Under the pieces are notes generated by a model. It was given only the letters and a program-made list of their open reading frames with translations, was not told where the DNA came from and did no database searches. A program made the translations under genes and the position numbers. This document shows, one piece after another, positions 53,585 to 61,328 of a DNA stretch of 61,328 bases; within the stretch, counting starts at the first letter, position 1, and the number at the start of each line of letters is the position of its first letter. Source of the DNA: JAJDIA01 sp031555145 (GTDB lineage: Bacteria; Bacteroidota; Bacteroidia; Bacteroidales; Tannerellaceae); NCBI GenBank assembly GCA_031555145.1, contig JAVBUR010000037.1, forward strand, positions 1 to 61,328, in the 5' to 3' direction.

Positions 53585-54559
53585 TTATTTCTTCCGGTTG
53601 ATGATATAGTCCGTCAGGAGAGCCAGCGCTTCGCGGGCATCGGAGGCGGGCAGTTGGTTAAGGAGGGTGAGGGCCTTGTTGTGGTAGACCTTCATGCGGG
53701 ATTCGGCGTATTCGATACCGCCGTGGTTTTTGGCAAAATCAATGAGCATATGGACGTTCTCATCGGTGAAATCGGCTGTATCAATGATTTTCAACAGGGG
53801 GGCGACAAGCGCTTTATCGGCCGTTTGAAGGGCATGTAGTAGCGGGAGTGTGATTTTACCTTCGCGGATGTCGTTTCCGGTGGGTTTCCCGATGGATTTA
53901 TCGTCGTAATAATCGAAGATATCGTCTTTGATCTGGAAGCAGTAGCCGATTGCCTCTCCGAATTCGCTGCAGAGGGCAATGGTTTGTTCATCTACTTCGG
54001 CGGATATGGCTCCGATTTCCGCACAGGCCGAGAGCAGGGCGGCAGTCTTTTTACGGATCACTTCGAGGTAGCAGGCTTCATTGAGAATATGCTCTTCGGC
54101 TGTTTCCAACTGGGCGATCTCCCCTTCCGACAGGTTCTTACCCAGCTGCGAGATCAGGTGAACGACGCGAAGATTGCGTGTCCAGATCGAACGGACCAGA
54201 GCGGTCGATAGGATATAGTCGCCCACGAGGACGGCGATACGATTATCGAAAATCGCATTCAGGGAAGGAACGCCGCGGCGTTGTTTGGTATCGTCTACTA
54301 CATCGTCGTGGATAAGTGTCGCTGTATGAAGAAGTTCGATCAGGACGGCCGAGTTGATTGTGTCGTCGGTTACTTTACCGCAGGCTTTGGCCGCCAGCAG
54401 CACAATCAGGGGACGAACGTGCTTACCGGTTGCCGTCAGCAACTGGTCGATAGCCGCTTGCAACTGCCGGGTACTGCTGCGCAGTGATTCGGCATAATCG
54501 TCGAGGAAGCGCTTGTAGGCTTCCGCAACCGGCTGTTCTATTCGTAACCTTTCGTCCAT
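53585..54559 (-). CDS. ispB: Polyprenyl diphosphate synthase
   Basis: A 324-aa all-alpha trans-prenyltransferase that elongates allylic diphosphates with IPP, likely for the menaquinone side chain. The first aspartate-rich motif is LIHDDVVDD (near 80) and the second FQIKDDIFDYYDD (near 210). The start at MDERLRIEQ is chosen since a -7 motif (TAATTTTG, complement of 54578-54585) lies just upstream. The gene symbol follows the octaprenyl-synthase group; the chain length is not determinable. Confidence 0.93.
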   Translation of the reverse strand: MDERLRIEQPVAEAYKRFLDDYAESLRSSTRQLQAAIDQLLTATGKHVRPLIVLLAAKACGKVTDDTINSAVLIELLHTATLIHDDVVDDTKQRRGVPSLNAIFDNRIAVLVGDYILSTALVRSIWTRNLRVVHLISQLGKNLSEGEIAQLETAEEHILNEACYLEVIRKKTAALLSACAEIGAISAEVDEQTIALCSEFGEAIGYCFQIKDDIFDYYDDKSIGKPTGNDIREGKITLPLLHALQTADKALVAPLLKIIDTADFTDENVHMLIDFAKNHGGIEYAESRMKVYHNKALTLLNQLPASDAREALALLTDYIINRKK

Positions 54560-54660
54560 AGATTGATTAAAGATTCGCAAAATTAAGAAAAACAATTAAG
54601 ATACGGACTTATTTCGTACTTTTACCCATATTTTGTATCATTAAAACAAGCAGAAGACTT

Positions 54661-57426
54661 ATGAAGTTGTTTCTCATCGACGCTTATGCGCTGATATACC
54701 GCTCTTATTACGCTTTTATCAAGAACCCCCGTATCAACTCGAAGGGAGTGAATACATCCGCCATCTTCGGCTTTGTCAACAGCCTCGAAGATGTGTTGAA
54801 ACAGGAAAACCCCGACCATATCGCTGTGGCGTTCGATCCGAAGGGACCGACTTTCCGTCACGAAGCCTATGAACAATACAAGGCGCAGCGGGAGGAGACA
54901 CCCGAAGTGATTCGTGCCTCCGTCCCTGTTATCAAAGATATTATCCGTGGATACAATATCCCTATCCTCGAAGTTTCCCGCTATGAGGCCGACGACGTGA
55001 TTGGCACTATTGCCGGCCAGGCCGAGGCCGAAGGTTTCGACGTCTATATGATGACGCCGGATAAGGACTACGGGCAACTGGTCACCGATCATGCTTTCGT
55101 CTTTCGTCCCAAATTCGGTGGCGGGTATGAGACCTTGGGTGTAAATGAGGTGTTAGAAAAATATGCCATCACCTCCCCTTCCCAGGTGATCGACCTGTTG
55201 GGGCTGATGGGTGACGCCTCCGACAATATCCCCGGGTGTCCGGGTGTTGGTGAAAAGACGGCCCAAAAACTGATCGCCGATTTCGGCAGTATCGAAAACT
55301 TGTTGGAGAACACCGACAAGCTGAAAGGCGCCCTTCAGACGAAAGTGGTGGATAACGCCGAGCAAATTCGTTTCTCCAAATTTCTGGCGACGATTAAAAC
55401 CGATGTGCCGATCCAGTTCGATGCCAAGGCATGCATCCGAACAAAACCTGACGAGGCACGGTTGACGGAAATCTATACCGAACTCGAGTTTCGGTCGTTT
55501 ATTACGAAGCTGATCGCAGATGTTAAAAAACCTGTAGCGACTGGTCCGATTCAAGGCAATTTATTTGGCGATTTCCTGACCGATTCCCCGGACGTTCCAA
55601 AAAATTCGATGCTGGAAAGCCTAAAAACAACGCCTCACACCTATTATCTCACTGATACAGAGGAAAAACAAACCGAATTAGTGCGCCTTTTAGCACACCA
55701 GGATTTCTTCGCATTTGACACAGAAACCGATGGAATCGACCCTTTGCGTGCCGAACTGGTGGGAATGTCGTTTGCGATCAATGAAAAAGAGGCTTGGTAC
55801 GTTCCTGTGCCTGCCGATCGGACAGAGGCGACCCGGATCGTCGATCACTTCGCTCCCATTCTTCAAAATCCTCATTCGACCAAAATCGGACAGAACATCA
55901 AATTCGATATACTGGTCCTCCGTAAGTATGGCGTTCGGGTAGCCGGTCCGTTGTTTGACACCATGATTGCCCATTACCTGCTCAACCCGGAACTCCGACA
56001 CAATATGGATTACCTGGCCGCCACCTATCTCAACTACCAGACCGTTCCTATTGAAGAATTAATCGGTCCCAAAGGAAAAAACCAACGGTCGATGCGTGAC
56101 GTTGCTATGGCGGAGATTTCCGAATATGCCGCCGAGGATGCCGATATTACCCTGCAACTGAAGAACCGCTTTGCGCCTGAACTGAAGAAAGAAGGCGTTG
56201 ACCGGCTGTTCCACGAGATCGAAATGCCGTTGATTTATGTCCTGGCGGAGATGGAAGCGACCGGCGTCACCCTCGATACCATCGCCCTGAAACAGTCGTC
56301 GGAAGAACTGACCGCTACCCTGATCCAACTCGAAGGCGAAATACACGAACTGGCCGGTGTCTCCTTCAATATCAATTCCACCAAGCAGGTGGGTGAGATT
56401 CTGTTCGAACGCCTCCAGATAGATGAGAAAACAAAAAAGACAAAAACAGGCAACTACAGTACGAACGAAGAAGTGTTGGAGAAGCTGCGCGCCAAACATC
56501 CGATCGTTGGTAAACTACTGGAATACCGCGGGTTGAAGAAGCTGCTCAGTACCTATATCGACGCCCTTCCCGCACTTATTAACCCCGATACGGGCAAGAT
56601 ACATACCTCGTTTAATCAGGCCGTCGCCGCTACCGGACGACTCAGTTCCACCAATCCCAACCTCCAGAATATCCCTGTGCGGGATGCCCTTGGACGGGAG
56701 ATCCGGAAAGCCTTTACGGCCGACGACAGCGATAGCCTTTTCTTTTCAGCCGACTATTCGCAGATCGAACTACGTATCATGGCACACTTGAGCGGCGACC
56801 ATCATATGATCGAGTCCTTCCGAAGCGGCGCTGATATCCACGCCGCCACGGCCGCCAAAATATACGGTGTGGATGTGTCGGAAGTAACAAGTGATATGCG
56901 GCGGAAGGCAAAAACGGCCAATTTCGGCATCATATACGGCATTTCGGTGTTCGGACTAGCCGAGCGCCTGTCGATCCCCCGGGGTGAGGCAAAAGAGCTT
57001 ATAGAGGGTTATTTCCGCACCTATCCCCGCATCCGGGAATATATGGACGAAAGTATCGAGGTGGCAAAAGGAAAGGGCTATGTGGAAACCATCTTCCACC
57101 GCAAGCGTTTCCTGCCGGATATCCATTCGGCGAATGCCATTGTGCGTGGTTATGCCGAACGAAACGCCATCAACGCCCCCATCCAGGGAAGCGCTGCCGA
57201 TATCATCAAAGTGGCCATGATCCGTATCCACCAACGTTTTGAGAAAGAAGGTCTGCGGAGCAAGATGATCCTCCAGGTACATGACGAACTCAACTTCAAC
57301 GTACACAAGCACGAAGCCGACAAGGTGCGGACCATCGTCCTCGAAGAAATGCAAGGCGTGATGCCGCTACAGGTACCACTGATTGCCGACTGCGGCATCG
57401 GCCGTAACTGGCTGGAAGCGCATTAA
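54661..57426 (+). CDS. polA: DNA polymerase I
   Basis: A 921-aa polymerase with all three domains. The 5' nuclease (1-290) has LFLIDAYALIYRSYYAF and MMTPDKDYGQL. The 3'-5' exonuclease retains catalytic residues in FDTETDG (near 350) and the YAAEDADITLQL end motif, so proofreading is likely. The polymerase has DYSQIELRI (near 700), the O-helix RRKAKTANFGIIYG and motif C LQVHDELNF. It is divergent from ispB; the 100-bp gap has a weak -7-like TACTTTTA. Confidence 0.98.
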   Translation: MKLFLIDAYALIYRSYYAFIKNPRINSKGVNTSAIFGFVNSLEDVLKQENPDHIAVAFDPKGPTFRHEAYEQYKAQREETPEVIRASVPVIKDIIRGYNIPILEVSRYEADDVIGTIAGQAEAEGFDVYMMTPDKDYGQLVTDHAFVFRPKFGGGYETLGVNEVLEKYAITSPSQVIDLLGLMGDASDNIPGCPGVGEKTAQKLIADFGSIENLLENTDKLKGALQTKVVDNAEQIRFSKFLATIKTDVPIQFDAKACIRTKPDEARLTEIYTELEFRSFITKLIADVKKPVATGPIQGNLFGDFLTDSPDVPKNSMLESLKTTPHTYYLTDTEEKQTELVRLLAHQDFFAFDTETDGIDPLRAELVGMSFAINEKEAWYVPVPADRTEATRIVDHFAPILQNPHSTKIGQNIKFDILVLRKYGVRVAGPLFDTMIAHYLLNPELRHNMDYLAATYLNYQTVPIEELIGPKGKNQRSMRDVAMAEISEYAAEDADITLQLKNRFAPELKKEGVDRLFHEIEMPLIYVLAEMEATGVTLDTIALKQSSEELTATLIQLEGEIHELAGVSFNINSTKQVGEILFERLQIDEKTKKTKTGNYSTNEEVLEKLRAKHPIVGKLLEYRGLKKLLSTYIDALPALINPDTGKIHTSFNQAVAATGRLSSTNPNLQNIPVRDALGREIRKAFTADDSDSLFFSADYSQIELRIMAHLSGDHHMIESFRSGADIHAATAAKIYGVDVSEVTSDMRRKAKTANFGIIYGISVFGLAERLSIPRGEAKELIEGYFRTYPRIREYMDESIEVAKGKGYVETIFHRKRFLPDIHSANAIVRGYAERNAINAPIQGSAADIIKVAMIRIHQRFEKEGLRSKMILQVHDELNFNVHKHEADKVRTIVLEEMQGVMPLQVPLIADCGIGRNWLEAH

Positions 57427-57456
57427 TCGAACAACAAACCATGTAAAAAATAGCCC

Positions 57457-58473
57457 ATGAAATCACGATTACTTTGTATGGCCTCCCTCCTCCTCTGCCT
57501 GCTGTGTGCCTGTGAGGGAAAAAAGGAAAACCCGCCCGCCGAGCGTGTGTCTATCGACAACCTGCCGGGTGAAATGCTGCAGATGGATACGTTGCTGCGG
57601 TTTCGCGACCCGGAGCCCCCGAATCTGTATATGCTGAACGATACGATGGTTCTTGTTACGTTTCGCGGTGACGGTTCCCTGCTGCGTATTTACTATACCG
57701 ACTCGCGTGCTTCGAAACTTTTCCAGGTGAAGAGCAAGGAAGGCAGACCGGTTATCTCGCCGGATACAACGCTTTATGCGTCGGTGAGTTATCTGGGAGA
57801 TGCCACATCCATCTGGTATGATTATGTGGTGGAGAAAGGCGTGCTGCGACTCAACGATTTTACCCGTATGCGTTTGGGAGAGAATACACCGGAAGAAGTC
57901 GCCCAGGTGGATACCGACAAGTTTGCCTTTATCGGGCGGTATAAGAATGGCTTGTTCGCCCTTTGGAACCGTTCGGCAAAAGAACTGGAGCAATTTGGCG
58001 ATCATCCCGTCCGGCAGGAGATCTATATGAATCCTTTCATGCATTATTCTCGTGGATATATGAGTGCGTATGAAGATCAACTGGTCTATACATCTGAATT
58101 TTTCGGTTTTATTTCGTCTTACCAGTACCGGAAAGGTAAACTGAAGAAGTTGTGGGAGAAACAATTGACCGACTATTTGTATGAGGTGAAACCGAGTTCA
58201 TATGAATTCGATGATCGCCATTGCTCGGGCTTCTCGGATGTGTATCTGACGCCGACGCATATTTACGGGCTATATAATGGCTATAGCCGGGAAACAGCAG
58301 GCGAACCGGTGAATTCCATTCTGGTGTTCGACCGGCAGGGAAACCCGCTTGCCCATCATCGTTTGCCCGATGAAATGCGCAAAATAGCGGTAGACAGCAA
58401 AGGCGAATACCTGTATGCCACCTATTCGCCCTATATGAACGAATGCTACCTGGTGCGATTCCGTTTGCCATAA
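57457..58473 (+). CDS. TolB-like 6-bladed propeller lipoprotein
   Basis: A 338-aa protein with a lipobox at Cys19 (LLCACEG) and a body matching the TolB_like propeller family (EMLQMDTLLRFRDPEPP through IAVDSKGEYLYATYSPY). Function unknown. It starts 30 bp after polA and 35 bp before the GH2 gene, both on the same strand, so it could belong to either unit. Confidence 0.78.
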   Translation: MKSRLLCMASLLLCLLCACEGKKENPPAERVSIDNLPGEMLQMDTLLRFRDPEPPNLYMLNDTMVLVTFRGDGSLLRIYYTDSRASKLFQVKSKEGRPVISPDTTLYASVSYLGDATSIWYDYVVEKGVLRLNDFTRMRLGENTPEEVAQVDTDKFAFIGRYKNGLFALWNRSAKELEQFGDHPVRQEIYMNPFMHYSRGYMSAYEDQLVYTSEFFGFISSYQYRKGKLKKLWEKQLTDYLYEVKPSSYEFDDRHCSGFSDVYLTPTHIYGLYNGYSRETAGEPVNSILVFDRQGNPLAHHRLPDEMRKIAVDSKGEYLYATYSPYMNECYLVRFRLP

Positions 58474-58508
58474 TCGGTGTGGATGAATAACTAAATGAGA
58501 TACCACGT

Positions 58509-61157
58509 ATGAAAACACGCTTTGTGATCCTATGCCTCTTGATGGCTTCGGCTGTTTCCCTTTTCGGACAGCAGGCATTCCCCAATCAGGGAGGAAAACA
58601 GTTATTGAATAGTAACTGGATTGCCCGTCAGGCCAGTTATGTGTTGCAGGATGGTGCGCAGCTCACCTCCCAGCCACAGGATTTCAGCGCCTGGATACCA
58701 GCTGTCGTGCCGGGAACGGTATTGACTACATTGCTTGAAAATAAACAGGTTCCTTCTCCCTATTACGGATTGAACAACGAGCAGATCCCGGATATCTATT
58801 ATGCCGGAAAGGACTTCTATACATACTGGTTTGTCAACCGGTTTGAGGTGCCGGCCCTGGATGAACAGACCCATCTCTGGCTGAACTTCCGTGGGATCAA
58901 CTACCGGGCAGAGATCTTCCTGAACGGGAAGCGTATCTCTACGACGGCCCACGAAGGGATGTTTATCCGCCGGAGTTATGATATTACAAAGGCAATTAAG
59001 CCCGGCCGGCCGAATACGCTGGCGGTATTGGTGCTTCCCCCCGACTATCCTGGCGAGCCGAATGGCGGACAGGGAGGTGACGGACAGATCGCCCGCAACG
59101 TGACCATGCATTGTACACCGGGTTGGGACTGGATACAACCCGTCCGCGACCGGAATACGGGTATCTGGGACGAAGTGTCGCTGACGACATCCGGTCCGGT
59201 GCGCCTTCAACATCCGCAGGTAATAACCCGCGTACCGGGTGTCCGGGTGCCGGAGGGGAAACAGGCGGACGCCTATCTCAACGTATCCGCCGAAGTGGAG
59301 AACCTGACGGATAAAACGCAGCAGGCGACTGTCAGCTACCGTGTGTATGATCGTGTTTTAAGTGCGAAAGTGACCTTGAACCCGTGGGAAAGCCGGGTGG
59401 TTCAACTGCCGGATATGACGGTGAAGAATCCTCGTCTGTGGTGGCCGAATGGTACCGGAAAGCAGGAGTTGTATCCTCTTTCGGTACAGGTAACCGATGG
59501 TCAGTCCCGTGTGTCTGATGCGCAACATATGGAGATCGGTATCCGCGAACTGGCAACGGAGAAAGACGCAGCTACAGGTGGCCGCAAATTCTTTGTCAAC
59601 GGACAGAAAATCTTTATCCGCGGCGGTAATTATATTGCATCAGACTGGATGTTGCAGCTTTCACCCGAACGCTATTATACCGAAGTGAAGTTCCACGCCG
59701 ATATGAACCTCAATATGATCCGTATCTGGGGAGGGGCTATTCCTGAACGGCCTGAATTCTACGAGGCCTGCGACGTGCTGGGTATGTTGGTCTTCCAGGA
59801 TCTTTCCGTTACCGGCGATGCCAACGGCGCCTGGCCGGATGCACGGAAAAAAGATTCCCGCGAGCGGCGTCATGCCTACCCCGATAACCACGAGTTGTTC
59901 CTCGCTTCGGTGATCGACCAGGTGAAGATGCTCCGCAACCATCCCAGCCTCTGCCTCTGGTGCGGTGGGAATGAATGGCCGGCAGCCGAAGATATCGACA
60001 ATGCATTGAAGAACCGCATCATGCCACAATACGATCCTACCCGCCATTTCACCAGCTTCTCTACCGATACGGTCTTTACCCGCAATACGATCGGTGGTGT
60101 AGGTGACGGCCCTTACGGTATCCGGGAAGTGGAATGGTTCTTTACCTTCCGTTCCACACCGTTCAACCCGGAATTGGGTTCGATTGGCGTACCCGAAGCT
60201 GCCGCCATGCGGGCGATGATGGACGAGAAAGACTTCAACGACATCCCCCGACCGGGCAGAGCCAATGGACCGGGTGGGGCAGACGGAATTACCGGCCGGG
60301 TGAACCCCGTCTGGAACTACCACAAATACCTCCCCTACGGTGAACAAATCACCCGCTACGGTACACCGAAAGATGGTGACGATTTCTGTAAGATCGCCCA
60401 GGTTATCAACTATGACCAGTACCGCGGATTGATGGAAGGCTGGGCTTCCAATATGTGGAACTGGTACACCGGCATGCTAATCTGGAAGACACAGAATCCA
60501 TGGACAGCCCTCCGCGGCCAGATGTATGACTGCTATCTTGATGTCAATGCTTGCTACTACGGTACCAAAATGGGCGGCGAACCATTGCATATCCAGTACA
60601 ATGCAAAGACCAAACAGGTAGAAATCGCCAACACTACCTTCTCGGGCTACGATGCCCTTTCGGCTACCGCTCGCTTGTACGCTTCGGATGGCCGATTGAT
60701 CAGCGAGCATACCGAGCAAGCCTCTATTCCCGCCAATATGTGCCGCTCCTTGTTCCACGTGCAACCTCCGACGGATGTAGACGGCGTCTATTTCATGCGC
60801 CTGACTTTGCAGAAAAACGGTGATGTATGCTCGGATAACACCTACTGGATGACTACCCAGACAAACGATTTCACCGGCTTGCAGTCACTCCCCAAGGCAA
60901 ACGTTTTTCCGCGTATTGAAGTGGCTAGGAATGGTAATATATACCAAGCGACTGTCACCCTGAAAACAGACAAACAACTCAGCTTCTTCAACCACGTCGC
61001 TGTATTCAATAAGCAAACAGGTGAACGGGTACTGCCCGTCTATTACTCAGACAACTATTTCACCGTCTTCCCTGGCGAAGAAAAGATAGTCACTCTTTTC
61101 ATCCCCGGTAATTTACCGAAAGAAGAGGTAGACGTTCGGGTTAGCAGTTGGAATTAA
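58509..61157 (+). CDS. Glycoside hydrolase family 2, beta-mannosidase-like
   Basis: An 882-aa exported enzyme (signal about 1-20, no lipobox). It has an N-terminal sugar-binding domain (YTYWFVNRFEVP, LNFRGINYRAEIFLNGKRI), an Ig-like domain, a catalytic barrel with the acid/base Glu in WCGGNEWPAA (near 490) and a nucleophile candidate in FNPELGSIGVPEA (near 560), and mannosidase Ig-like C-terminal domains. The fold matches beta-mannosidase or exo-glucosaminidase-type GH2. Substrate is not determined. The preceding propeller lipoprotein may be cotranscribed. Confidence 0.88.
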   Translation: MKTRFVILCLLMASAVSLFGQQAFPNQGGKQLLNSNWIARQASYVLQDGAQLTSQPQDFSAWIPAVVPGTVLTTLLENKQVPSPYYGLNNEQIPDIYYAGKDFYTYWFVNRFEVPALDEQTHLWLNFRGINYRAEIFLNGKRISTTAHEGMFIRRSYDITKAIKPGRPNTLAVLVLPPDYPGEPNGGQGGDGQIARNVTMHCTPGWDWIQPVRDRNTGIWDEVSLTTSGPVRLQHPQVITRVPGVRVPEGKQADAYLNVSAEVENLTDKTQQATVSYRVYDRVLSAKVTLNPWESRVVQLPDMTVKNPRLWWPNGTGKQELYPLSVQVTDGQSRVSDAQHMEIGIRELATEKDAATGGRKFFVNGQKIFIRGGNYIASDWMLQLSPERYYTEVKFHADMNLNMIRIWGGAIPERPEFYEACDVLGMLVFQDLSVTGDANGAWPDARKKDSRERRHAYPDNHELFLASVIDQVKMLRNHPSLCLWCGGNEWPAAEDIDNALKNRIMPQYDPTRHFTSFSTDTVFTRNTIGGVGDGPYGIREVEWFFTFRSTPFNPELGSIGVPEAAAMRAMMDEKDFNDIPRPGRANGPGGADGITGRVNPVWNYHKYLPYGEQITRYGTPKDGDDFCKIAQVINYDQYRGLMEGWASNMWNWYTGMLIWKTQNPWTALRGQMYDCYLDVNACYYGTKMGGEPLHIQYNAKTKQVEIANTTFSGYDALSATARLYASDGRLISEHTEQASIPANMCRSLFHVQPPTDVDGVYFMRLTLQKNGDVCSDNTYWMTTQTNDFTGLQSLPKANVFPRIEVARNGNIYQATVTLKTDKQLSFFNHVAVFNKQTGERVLPVYYSDNYFTVFPGEEKIVTLFIPGNLPKEEVDVRVSSWN

Positions 61158-61235
61158 TGGGCACAAGGGCCATCGGCACAGGTGGCTCTTGCTCCATCGT
61201 TTCAAATACAACCAGACTTGAAAGCGGCGGTGAAT

Positions 61236-61328
61236 GCCCGGTCACGGGCATCGTGTTCGTAGCCGTGGGTGCAAGCCCACGGACAGGAGGATGGGTGATG
61301 TTTATGCGCCGCGTCAGCGCCGCCGTAA
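61236..61328. repeat. REP-like palindromic element, right copy
   Basis: TGCCCG/CGGGCA around GTCA (61236-61251), the linker TCGTGTTCGTAG, then CCGTGGG/CCCACGG around TGCAAG (61264-61283). Compared with the reverse complement of 1-52, loops and linker are preserved while at least three stem pairs change in a compensating way. A further GTCA-loop stem (CGC/GCG, about 61309-61320) begins another unit at the window edge. 61158-61235 shows no gene. Confidence 0.65.

Noticed and set aside
60751..60766. Second parS-like sequence TGTTCCACGTGCAACC
   Set aside because: Two mismatches to consensus and inside the GH2 coding sequence; likely a chance match.

Overview
The window comes from a Bacteroidales chromosome, most likely a Parabacteroides/Tannerellaceae-type gut anaerobe. 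The genus is inferred from gene content alone. Supporting signs are upstream regions carrying the Bacteroidetes -7 element TAnnTTTG, sometimes with TTTG 18-21 bp further upstream; many lipoproteins; a GLPGLI/TonB-receptor pair; DUF4252 and DUF4294 proteins; TolB-like propeller lipoproteins; family GH2 enzymes; and a serine-type sulfatase. No tRNA, rRNA, CRISPR array, prophage or intact insertion sequence was seen.

Layout. 1-5.9 kb: a REP-like palindromic element, a sulfatase, the coupled 3' remnant of a lost gene, a propeller lipoprotein, an AT-rich gap, a membrane-anchored winged-helix regulator and a GT2 glycosyltransferase. 5.9-7.3 kb: ahcY. 7.4-16.6 kb: a probable functional module made of a GLPGLI protein and its outer-membrane receptor (minus strand), a divergent periplasmic di-heme protein fused to an FGE-like domain, and a histidine kinase/OmpR-type regulator pair. 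A 30-bp sequence with an 11-bp-period direct repeat lies upstream of both the receptor operon and the kinase operon and is my best candidate for the regulator's operator. 16.6-17.4 kb: a gene-free, repeat-rich and palindrome-rich region. 17.4-27.4 kb: pnp, rubrerythrin, a SulP transporter, a radical SAM protein, a helix-hairpin-helix/outer-membrane-protein operon, a DUF4294 protein and a SpoU methyltransferase.

27.4-27.95 kb is gene-free and holds an ordered cluster of DnaA-box-like 9-mers next to AT-rich DNA, a candidate replication origin. A perfect 16-bp parS sequence lies 21 kb away between mnmG and uvrC, which fits an origin-proximal position. To the right follow nadA, a GH2 enzyme, mutS, a DUF4252/ECF sigma/anti-sigma operon, a Pit transporter, an HhH protein, a RelE/ParE-like orphan, an SNF transporter, a LolD-like ATPase, tcdA, an AlkD-like protein and a hydroxyacid dehydrogenase.

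45.2-61.2 kb is mainly housekeeping: a SpmA-SpmB fusion, ybeY, mnmG, uvrC-dtd-mazG-deoC, a propeller lipoprotein, a polyprenyl synthase, polA, another propeller lipoprotein and a GH2 mannosidase-like enzyme. The right edge carries a second REP-like element inverted relative to the one at the left edge, with compensatory stem changes. A separate 92-bp palindromic repeat occurs twice in intergenic DNA (17.1 and 29.3 kb).
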